6,957 bases of DNA from Thermoplasmatota archaeon (GTDB lineage: Archaea; Thermoplasmatota; Thermoplasmata; UBA10834). Shown here piece by piece: positions 1 to 5,561 of the stretch. The notes beneath the pieces were generated by a model. The model did not search any database and was not told where the DNA came from. It was given only the letters and a program-made list of their open reading frames with translations. Numbering within the stretch: the first letter of the stretch is position 1; each line of letters starts with the position of its first letter. The translations under genes were made by a program, and so were the position numbers. The stretch covers positions 1 through 6,957 of the forward strand of contig JAJISI010000065.1 of the NCBI GenBank assembly GCA_022848805.1, read 5' to 3'.

Positions 1-2
1 AC

Positions 3-1946
3 CACGCGCAGACCATCGTCGGTTTCGACGACTCTGTTGCTGATGATGGAGAGATAGGTGCCTTCAGGGTGGTCAACTCCTGGGGCGATGGATGGGGGGA
101 CGAGGGATTCTATTGGTTCACGTACGAGGCGCTTCTTGAGCTGGGGGAGATGGATATGCTGGTTCTGAACTACATCACAGACATTCCAGATTACTCACCC
201 GAGCTGGTGGCGGTGTGGCATTTCAACACCGCGCCCTCGAGAAGCGCGGACATCGAAGTGGGATTGGGTTCAGTTACATCGCCCATCCTGTCGAAGACTC
301 CGTTCTTCACTAGGGACAGAAGCGGCTCGCATCTCTATCCGACGTACATGTGCTTGGACATCTCTGAATTCGCCGACGACTATCTCACTTCCGACGGATC
401 CTTCTTCCTGGATGTCGGTCTTTCGCCCTCTAAGGGCGTCGTTTCGTCTTTCAAGGTTGAGTGCTACTCCGGGGGGTTCGTTCCTGGCGCTGCAACCCGC
501 ACGACCGCCCAGTCCGAGGATGTTTCAGAGGCGACTCCCGGGAGCGTGAGCGTCACGTTGCCGCAGCACGACCCGATCTCAGCTTCGGAGGCGCTAGATA
601 GCGATCTGCTTTCCTTCGTGGCGATGGGCGAGGTCCAATGGGTCGGCGTCAACCACGCCTCGGCCGGGGATGGTGACTCCATTCAGAGCGGCGATGTGGG
701 CGACGGCGAGGCCACACAGATCGCCATATCAGTCTTCGGCCCAGCACAGGTGTCCTTTACGTGGAAGGCGTCCTCTCAGTCGGGAAGTGATGTCCTCAGC
801 TTCGAGATACCAGAGGCCGGCGTGAGCGATGCCATCAGCGGCGATTGGGATTGGTCTGAGATGGCTTACAGCATCGAGGATGGCGTCCATACCCTCATCT
901 GGAGCTATTCGAAGGATTCTGACGTCAGCGAGCTCGAGGACACCGCTTGGTTGGATTCCATCAATGTCTCCGCCCCGCTCCCAATTTTCTCGTTGGAGGC
1001 GTCATATACCGCGACCTGCGGAACGCCGATTCTGGTCACACCTCTCGAAATTCACAACCCGATGTCATCCGAGCTTGAATTCTGGTTCGACTGGGGTGAT
1101 GATTCGCCCATGGACCCGGGCAACGCCGATGACGGATACTCCGCATCGCACGTCTACGAGGAGTCTGGGCAGTACATACTGTCCGTTACGATGGAAGACG
1201 AGTACTCGAACAGCGCTGAGAGGACGGCCGAAGTCGAGGTCGAGAGCGCCAACGCCAAACCCGTCATTCACTCGCTTGCGATCTCTCCAGAAGGCGATTA
1301 TCACGAGCCGGGCTGTTCGGTGCATTTCGAAGTGAGCGTCTCGGACGTCGAGGGTGACTCTGTGACCGTTTCTGTGGAGCTTCCAGTTCTTGGGATGGCC
1401 AACGAAGAAACGCAGACAGTCGGCTCCGGCATCCCCACACTGTTCTCTATCGAGTTCACCTGCCCACTCGGAAGCGAGACTCCGTACGAGGTGGTTGTCA
1501 CAGCTAGAGATGATGTCGAACATGTGCCGTCCGGCGATTGGGACAGCGTCTCAACATCGCTTCTCGTAAATACGCCTCCCGTAGCTGTCTTGGAGGCCGA
1601 CATGGAGGCTGCGAGCACCGGAGAGGTTGTCAACTTCGACGCCACCGCCTCGTCGGACGCAGAGACGGATTCGGAGACTCTCCAGGCAAGATGGGATTGG
1701 GAGAGCGATGGCGAATGGGACACAGAGTGGTCGAACGATCTGGAACCGACTCACGCCTATACCCTTCCAGGCCTCTACGTCGTCACGGTGGAGGTGAAGG
1801 ACTCCAACGATCTCACCTCGACAGTCATGGCGGAGGTGACCGTTACCGGAGAACCTATCCCGGAGTTTCCACTGGCTGTGGCTCCCGTAATCGCAATCTT
1901 AGTCGTGTTCATCATGGCAGGGCGCAGGCGACGGACTCAGGCCTGA
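3..1946 (+). CDS. Secreted papain-family (C1A) cysteine protease with PKD domains and PEF-type sorting tail, 5'-truncated
   Basis: The reading frame is open from the window edge, so the N-terminus and catalytic Cys are missing; 647 codons are visible (residue 1 = nt 3-5). Residues 1-2 (HA) and 25-28 (NSWG), followed by GWGDEGFYW, match the His and Asn active-site segments of papain-type C1A peptidases. After this come a beta-rich linker (about 50-195), a jelly-roll-like module (about 200-322, with the pattern GPAQVSFTWKAS...HTLIWSYSKD...AWLDSI), a PKD domain (about 328-413, FDWGDDSP...HVYEESGQYILSV), an Ig-like stretch (about 418-523) and a second PKD (about 524-615, ARWDWESDGEWDT...HAYTLPGLYVVTV). 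Residues 616-647 are IPEFP, a hydrophobic helix and RRRR, as in archaeal PEF-CTERM proteins that archaeosortase-type enzymes process. The inferred role is a cell-surface protease that degrades extracellular protein. A start at GTG 69 would cut off the catalytic His and is wrong. It is convergent with the next gene. Confidence 0.9.
   Translation, partial: HAQTIVGFDDSVADDGEIGAFRVVNSWGDGWGDEGFYWFTYEALLELGEMDMLVLNYITDIPDYSPELVAVWHFNTAPSRSADIEVGLGSVTSPILSKTPFFTRDRSGSHLYPTYMCLDISEFADDYLTSDGSFFLDVGLSPSKGVVSSFKVECYSGGFVPGAATRTTAQSEDVSEATPGSVSVTLPQHDPISASEALDSDLLSFVAMGEVQWVGVNHASAGDGDSIQSGDVGDGEATQIAISVFGPAQVSFTWKASSQSGSDVLSFEIPEAGVSDAISGDWDWSEMAYSIEDGVHTLIWSYSKDSDVSELEDTAWLDSINVSAPLPIFSLEASYTATCGTPILVTPLEIHNPMSSELEFWFDWGDDSPMDPGNADDGYSASHVYEESGQYILSVTMEDEYSNSAERTAEVEVESANAKPVIHSLAISPEGDYHEPGCSVHFEVSVSDVEGDSVTVSVELPVLGMANEETQTVGSGIPTLFSIEFTCPLGSETPYEVVVTARDDVEHVPSGDWDSVSTSLLVNTPPVAVLEADMEAASTGEVVNFDATASSDAETDSETLQARWDWESDGEWDTEWSNDLEPTHAYTLPGLYVVTVEVKDSNDLTSTVMAEVTVTGEPIPEFPLAVAPVIAILVVFIMAGRRRRTQA
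1851..1943 (+). other. PEF-type C-terminal sorting/anchor signal
   Basis: The last 31 residues of the protease form a tripartite tail: EPIPEFP, about 17 hydrophobic residues (LAVAPVIAILVVFIMAG), then RRRRTQA. This order of motif, membrane helix and basic stop is the architecture of archaeal PEF-CTERM signals recognised by archaeosortases. No sortase gene lies in the window, so processing is inferred from the family. Confidence 0.75.
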
Positions 1947-1961
1947 CGCACAGGCCAGTCT
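1933..1961 (+). terminator. Small hairpin across the protease stop codon
   Basis: GGCCTG (1940-1945) pairs with CAGGCC (1951-1956) around a 5-nt loop. GACT (1934-1937) pairs with AGTC (1957-1960) after a 2-nt bulge, and a G-U pair closes it at 1933/1961. It overlaps the TGA stop at 1944-1946. No T-rich tract follows, so a role in ending or protecting the transcript between the two convergent genes is only a possibility. Confidence 0.25.
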
Positions 1962-2040
1962 ATGGCGGATGACTGGATTCATCGGGCAAGTGCTGAGCCG
2001 TTCTCCGGAACTGGTTACGAGGGCAATACAGAATCCGATC

Positions 2041-2796
2041 CTATTCAAGAAGCACGGTCGAAACTGCGTACTCGAGACGGCAGTCAGGGGTCTCGTTGTC
2101 CCCCTCTCCGCAGTATGTCCAAGTGCAGCAGCATGGTAAGTCCACCGTCAGGTCGTCCGCCATGACGCCATCGACTGGAATGTAGTCCAGTATCTCCAAA
2201 TCAGTCACGCTGTTGTTGTCTGTGTCCCAAACGTCGTACGCCACAACCGAGAACCGGATCTCGTTCGTGTCGTCACATATGTCAAAATCGGCCTCGAAGA
2301 AGAATTCCAGGTGCTCGGCGGAGCAGAAGACATCGCTCCGGACCACTTCGTCGAAGACACCATCACAGTCGGTATCCAGCCTTATCTCGAAGCATGCGTC
2401 GGGATAGTAGTTGATGCGATGGTATGTGAGGGCATAGCCTTCGAAGTCGAAACTCAGGAGTGAGATCCTCAGGCCACCGTTACCCTCGTCCATGAAATCC
2501 GCGGAGTCTCCGATTCCGTCCTTGTCAGTGTCGAGGCACTCCGTCGGATCATCCGGGAACGCGTCGCTTGCATCCCCCACACCATCGCCGTCAGAGTCCT
2601 TCCACTCGCTGGGGTCTGCGGGGAACGAATCCGAATTGTCGGGGATTCCGTCTCCGTCGGAGTCGGAGACCGAGGCGATCGGAGACATAGAAGGGCTGAG
2701 GAAAGCGAACGATAGCAGCATCATGGTCGAAACCAGAAGCGCAGCTGACGCAACGATTACGGTGTTACCTCTCAGGGCTTCGAGAATGTTCAGCAT
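2041..2796 (-). CDS. Signal-anchored protein with thrombospondin type 3-like calcium-binding repeats and a Cys-rich beta domain
   Basis: This is a 251-residue protein read from ATG 2796. Residues 12-33 form a hydrophobic signal peptide or anchor. Residues 45-66 and 67-88 are two near-identical 22-residue repeats (DSDGDGxxDxSDxFPxDPxE), with a partial third at 89-103 (DTDKDGIGDSADFMD). These Asp-rich loops are typical of thrombospondin type 3-like calcium-binding repeats. The rest (about 108-251) is a predicted beta-sandwich-like region that I cannot assign to a family. It has ten cysteines including an unusual CCC at 222-224, and an Asp-rich DTDCDG at 141-146. An AGAGGG lies 3 nt before ATG 2796, closer than usual for a Shine-Dalgarno. 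ATG 2835 (264 aa) is an alternative that would give a long N-terminal extension before the membrane segment. The protein is probably exported or surface-anchored. It is transcribed away from the winged-helix gene, sharing its promoter region, which suggests common regulation. Confidence 0.8.
   Translation of the reverse strand: MLNILEALRGNTVIVASAALLVSTMMLLSFAFLSPSMSPIASVSDSDGDGIPDNSDSFPADPSEWKDSDGDGVGDASDAFPDDPTECLDTDKDGIGDSADFMDEGNGGLRISLLSFDFEGYALTYHRINYYPDACFEIRLDTDCDGVFDEVVRSDVFCSAEHLEFFFEADFDICDDTNEIRFSVVAYDVWDTDNNSVTDLEILDYIPVDGVMADDLTVDLPCCCTWTYCGEGDNETPDCRLEYAVSTVLLE
2488..2664 (-). repeat. Thrombospondin type 3-like repeats, 66-bp period
   Basis: Two full 22-codon units and one partial unit encode DSDGDG-type calcium-binding loops at protein residues 45-103. 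The repetition is at the protein level with related DNA; this is not a CRISPR or a satellite. Confidence 0.75.
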
Positions 2797-2870
2797 TTTC
2801 CCTCTCACTTGATCGACACCCGGGAAAGATACCATTCTCAACCCCGCTAGAAGTCACTTTCTCTGTGAAA

Positions 2871-2897
2871 TGCGAAAGAATTATATATCATTTCGCA
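2871..2897. promoter_or_regulatory. Divergent TATA promoter inside an inverted repeat (likely operator)
   Basis: TGCGAAA at 2871-2877 is mirrored exactly by TTTCGCA at 2891-2897, with a 13-nt AT-rich spacer holding TTATATAT (2881-2888). Read on either strand this gives a GCGAAA-like BRE followed by a TATA box. Archaeal initiation occurs about 25 nt from the TATA centre, which predicts starts near 2910 (+) and 2858 (-). That suits the winged-helix gene and the calcium-binding protein gene. The half-site centres are 20 bp apart, about two helical turns, as expected for a dimeric regulator that would also block TBP. The TATA element is seen directly; operator function is inferred. Confidence 0.6.
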
Positions 2898-2998
2898 GCG
2901 GAATGGGATTCTGCGTACATACTGACTCGGATGAATTGGTCTTCCACCGGTTTCAAGCAGGGAAGTCTGAAATATTGACCTCCTCATTCAATGGTTAC

Positions 2999-3505
2999 GT
3001 GAATAGGAGATCACTCGAGCTCGGGCTGGAGGCAGCATCCGCGTGCGTGGCCGCGATGGCGCTGGTAATCGTGTTAGATGCGTCGATCGAAGTCAACGGA
3101 GGCGTCCACCTCGATCTCTCAAGCGGTAGAATCATCGTGCTTCTACTCTCCGTAGTCTTCGTGGCGGCTGGCTCGTATATGTTCAGCCGAAGCTGGGGAT
3201 CACCGTCACCCTCCACGCCTGAACTCGTGTCAAGTGACGACGGACCCGCGGTCGAGGCCGCGACGACGGTCGCTCACGGAGACGCGGACGCAAATGCCGC
3301 CCTCAAGAGCTCCATGACGGAAGACGAGAACAAGCTCTACGACATGATTTCCGGATCGGGGGGCGAGATGCTTCAGATGCACATCGTCTCCTCAGAGGTG
3401 TTCTCCAAGGCCAAGGTGACTCGGCTTCTGGACAAGCTCGAGAAGAGGGGGCTCGTCATCAGGGAGCGTCACGGCATGACAAATCGAGTAAGGATTATCA
3501 GATAG
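2999..3505 (+). CDS. Membrane-anchored winged-helix transcriptional regulator
   Basis: With GTG 2999 as start the protein has 168 residues. Two membrane segments lie at about 12-30 and 45-62, followed by an Ala/Asp-rich linker (63-105) and a C-terminal winged helix (106-168). In that domain TEDENKLYDMIS forms the first helix, FSKAKVTRLLDKLEKRGLV the recognition helix, and RERHGMTNRVRI the wing. The fold is MarR-like and matches archaeal membrane-tethered regulators ending in a GMTN wing. The DNA-binding domain should face the cytoplasm, so it may transmit a membrane or surface signal. The frame is open back to ATG 2870, but ATG 2870 and ATG 2903 lie upstream of the transcription start predicted by the TATA at 2881-2888, and third-position GC falls before 2999. 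TTG 2936 and TTG 2975 are other options, and no clear Shine-Dalgarno settles it. Likely targets are its own divergent promoter and perhaps the downstream C11 gene. Confidence 0.75.
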   Translation: MNRRSLELGLEAASACVAAMALVIVLDASIEVNGGVHLDLSSGRIIVLLLSVVFVAAGSYMFSRSWGSPSPSTPELVSSDDGPAVEAATTVAHGDADANAALKSSMTEDENKLYDMISGSGGEMLQMHIVSSEVFSKAKVTRLLDKLEKRGLVIRERHGMTNRVRIIR

Positions 3506-3527
3506 ACGGAATTCGTGAGTTTTCCGG

Positions 3528-3566
3528 CGATTTGGGACGATTTGACGACTTCTGAAACTAGTTTCA
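3528..3566. promoter_or_regulatory. Possible operator region upstream of the C11-family gene
   Basis: TGAAACTAGTTTCA at 3553-3566 is a perfect 14-bp palindrome. Just upstream, CGATTTG occurs twice at 3528-3534 and 3538-3544, a 10-bp step or one helical turn. They lie in the 144-bp gap between the regulator and the C11-family gene, where no convincing TATA box is seen. The GAAA/TTTC half-sites resemble those of the divergent promoter palindrome, which may mean a common binding protein; this is an inference. Confidence 0.35.
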
Positions 3567-3590
3567 AGCTAGGGGTTACAACGTATTTCA

Positions 3591-3619
3591 GCGTACTGAC
3601 TTGGTAGCAGTCAGTGCGC
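3591..3619 (+). other. Leader hairpin upstream of the C11-family gene
   Basis: GCGTACTGAC (3591-3600) pairs with GTCAGTGCGC (3610-3619) around a 9-nt loop. The 10-bp stem is perfect except for one U-G pair (3594/3616). In the opposite-strand transcript that pair would be an A-C mismatch, which favours a + strand RNA structure. It ends 30 nt before the ATG at 3650 and leaves the probable ribosome-binding site free. Confidence 0.45.
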
Positions 3620-3649
3620 AACGTGGGCGCATACGAGAGGGAAGAATCG

Positions 3650-5101
3650 ATGACTCTGGGAAGAAACGGAAGGATAGGCATGCTGCTGACGCTAGTGGCA
3701 GTCTTGTGTGTCTCCGCGCCGACAACGGCGCTCACCATGGCTGAGAACCTTGGCAGCACAGATGTGGTTGAGAAAGATTGGGCCTTATACATCTACTGCG
3801 GGGCGGACAACGACTACGAAGTATCTGCGGTGTTCGCGCTCGAACAATGCGCCAAGGCACTAGGTGAGGAATCCGTCGATCCAGGTCTCGTGAATGTGGT
3901 TGTGTACCTCGATACGCAGGGCGAAGGTACGTCCGAAGTGTATGAAGTTACACCCGATGACTGGTCCGCGGCAGCAGGCTGGGATAGCAAGGAGAGGGAC
4001 TCGTCAGCCCCGGAGACGCTCAATGAGTTTCTGAACTTCGCCATGGTAGAGTTCCCTGGCACTAATTCTATGGTGGTTGTCAAGAACGGCCACGCATGGT
4101 GCGGGGTCTGTCCCGACTGGAATTCGCAGGACGAGAAGTATCTGATGCCGATAGACGGCCTCGCGACTGCCCTTGAAGGCCGGGATATTGATGTACTCGC
4201 TCTGGACGGCGACAACATGGCGTCGATAGAGGTTGCTTACGAGCTGAGGAACTCGGCGGATTACTTCGTTGGGACACAGCAGGACATGCCGCTCGACGGA
4301 CTGCCGTACTATCTGATGATCAAGGACATGGGCCTCGGAGTAATGAGCGCTGAGGAGGTTGCGGTGAACATAGTGGACAATCACGTGTACTACTACAACA
4401 ACACAGAAGGAAAGAAAGTGACGCTTGATCATCTATTGTCCAACTCGCAGATGGCCGTGACGGCCGCTGCTTTTAAGATGGGCGACGAAGGCCAGAACAT
4501 GGTGGATATCGCCGAAGCGTTCAACGACACCATCGCGTTCATGATGAAGAATGTCACTGAGGGTGGGGGAGACCCATGGGCCGCGATCTACAGGAACGTC
4601 ATAGCCTCGGCAAGGGACACGGCGTTGATCGGTAAGATGGGAGACCAGGCGGGTTATGAGTGGCTCCCGGATGTGTACACGTGGCTCGAGAAGGTCGTGG
4701 AGTACTATGAGCTCGAGTTTGACAGAGACCAGAACCTGGTTGATGTCGTGGACGCCTTCCACGGTGCCTTCGACGATGCCCTTGTCCACATCGCACAGTG
4801 CCAGATACTCGACAGGTCGGGCAACTCGTTCCCGCACGGTCTGAACATATGGTTCCCGCCATCGTGGGTGCAGTGGGAGTCTCTCGACTACACAAGAACG
4901 AGGACGTACCTCTATGACGGGGCCAATGTCGAGCTTCCAGCGGAGTACTACTGTGTCGACTGTCCGTTCGACTACAACAACATAGACCTCGACTTCGTCG
5001 AGGACACCATGTGGATGGACTTCTTCGACCTGTACTACGATGCGAGATGGACTATCTACGGTAACCCAGATGCGCCCAAAGAGACACCGCTCTGGAAGTA
5101 G
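3650..5101 (+). CDS. Secreted clostripain-family (C11) protein, probably catalytically inactive
   Basis: This is a 483-residue protein from ATG 3650, with GAGAGG 9 nt upstream; a GTG at 3614 is in frame but sits in the leader hairpin and would spoil the signal peptide. Residues 1-31 are a Sec-type signal (basic N-region, hydrophobic core 9-22, cleavage probably near 28-31). The mature part follows the C11 order: WALYIYCGADND (44-55) for the usual WTVMVYMAADN, TLNEFLNFA, then VVVKNGHAWCGVC (142-154), then DVLALDGDNMASIEVAYELRNSADY (about 181-206) for the usual FDACLM..VEVAYEL..YADY, and a C-terminal HGLNIWFPP. The catalytic Cys column is Asp188. His148 is present but two residues closer to the conserved Trp than in the usual DHGxGW, so the dyad looks lost. 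CxxC pairs occur at 151/154 and 435/438. Likely roles are a binding or structural pseudo-peptidase outside the cell; the substrate is unknown. It follows the winged-helix gene by 144 bp and ends in a strong hairpin. Confidence 0.85.
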   Translation: MTLGRNGRIGMLLTLVAVLCVSAPTTALTMAENLGSTDVVEKDWALYIYCGADNDYEVSAVFALEQCAKALGEESVDPGLVNVVVYLDTQGEGTSEVYEVTPDDWSAAAGWDSKERDSSAPETLNEFLNFAMVEFPGTNSMVVVKNGHAWCGVCPDWNSQDEKYLMPIDGLATALEGRDIDVLALDGDNMASIEVAYELRNSADYFVGTQQDMPLDGLPYYLMIKDMGLGVMSAEEVAVNIVDNHVYYYNNTEGKKVTLDHLLSNSQMAVTAAAFKMGDEGQNMVDIAEAFNDTIAFMMKNVTEGGGDPWAAIYRNVIASARDTALIGKMGDQAGYEWLPDVYTWLEKVVEYYELEFDRDQNLVDVVDAFHGAFDDALVHIAQCQILDRSGNSFPHGLNIWFPPSWVQWESLDYTRTRTYLYDGANVELPAEYYCVDCPFDYNNIDLDFVEDTMWMDFFDLYYDARWTIYGNPDAPKETPLWK

Positions 5102-5121
5102 ACACCGAACTGCACATGCCT

Positions 5122-5200
5122 GGTGTTCCTCCGCAGACGGTGAATGATCCCCGATACCTGCCTGTGGAGGAGCACCCAAACTCTTTCCTGATTTTCATTT
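5122..5200 (+). terminator. Hairpin plus T-rich tract, likely terminator of the C11-family gene
   Basis: GGTGTTCCTCCGCAG (5122-5136) pairs with CTGTGGAGGAGCACC (5162-5176), giving a 15-bp stem with two G-U pairs and a 25-nt loop. It starts 20 nt after the stop codon. A T-rich stretch follows at 5181-5200. Both wobble pairs work only in the + strand RNA, in agreement with transcription of the C11-family gene. Archaeal termination depends mainly on the U-tract, so the stem may instead protect the mRNA 3' end. Confidence 0.55.
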
Positions 5201-5461
5201 ATCGTTGGAGCTACTAGTCACGAGTGATATACGCCACATTCCGGTGCGACGCCCAGCCTACTTGTGTCTGTTTGACCTAACCCAGAATCGGCGGTTCATT
5301 CGCATGGATGTACAAGGGGCGAATCCTTTTCCATTTCCTTGCGATGCGTTGCGGAAGGTATGGAATCTGTTGGCTTTTCGTCTTCGCGAGCCAGACGTCC
5401 GTTTTCAGAGCTTCGAGGCGCCTTCTTAGCAAGTCCAGATAGCTGTCCTCCTGTTGGTAGG
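5201..5461. other. Intergenic region without a convincing gene
   Basis: This stretch lies between the C11 terminator and the ABC operon. The only noteworthy item is a - strand frame that could give a basic 51-residue protein from TTG 5432 to a stop at 5277 (residues such as LLRRRLEALK and RIARKWKRIRP). An exact AGGAGG sits upstream on that strand (5447-5452), but 14 nt from the start. It has no family I recognise and may be a gene remnant. A + strand frame at 5205-5429 lacks protein-like composition. No tRNA or repeat was seen. Confidence 0.4.
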
Positions 5462-5463
5462 CA

Positions 5464-5470
5464 TTAATAT
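5464..5470 (+). promoter_or_regulatory. Possible TATA box for the ABC transporter operon
   Basis: TTAATAT lies about 95 nt before ATG 5562 in the least GC-rich part of the gap. It predicts a transcript start near 5493, leaving a leader of about 70 nt. No clear BRE precedes it, so the call is tentative. If right, it excludes the upstream in-frame starts TTG 5454 and ATG 5481. Confidence 0.35.
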
Positions 5471-5561
5471 CCGTATCTCCATGACGCCTCCGAAATGGGA
5501 GAAGTGCGCTCAGACACTGGAGGGAAGAGCTCAATCTGCCCTCTGGACCGAAGGGATTGAC

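Noticed and set aside
829..1523. Long open frames at 829-1335 (+) and 1065-1523 (-) inside the protease gene
   Set aside because: The encoded peptides are Arg/Ser/Pro-rich with no domain, and they overlap well-formed PKD and Ig-like modules in the main frame.
2000..2011. GTTC-TCCG-GAAC hairpin with a UNCG-type loop between the convergent genes
   Set aside because: The stem has only 4 bp, no extension and no T-tract; expected by chance.
2488..2664. Regularly spaced repeats as a CRISPR-like array
   Set aside because: The 66-bp period is in frame and encodes calcium-binding loops; there are no unique spacers between identical repeats.
3614..3649. GTG 3614 as start of the C11 gene
   Set aside because: It lies in the 3' arm of the leader hairpin and adds an acidic 12-residue extension before an otherwise standard signal peptide; ATG 3650 has a GAGAGG at good spacing.
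4097..4114. WCGVC as a thioredoxin active site (WCGPC)
   Set aside because: The surrounding sequence follows the C11 fold, where GVC is normal after the His segment; there is no thioredoxin context.
4433..5179. 248-codon open frame on the - strand opposite the C11 gene
   Set aside because: It is a shadow frame: the + strand shows a signal peptide and family motifs throughout, while the antisense product has no recognisable domain.
5205..5429. 74-codon + strand frame after the C11 terminator
   Set aside because: It has a TTG start, no ribosome-binding site and no protein-like features, and its T-rich third positions do not match neighbouring genes.
5454..5561. TTG 5454 or ATG 5481 as start of the ABC ATPase
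   Set aside because: They add 27-36 residues without homology to ABC ATPases and lie before the transcript start expected from the TTAATAT box.
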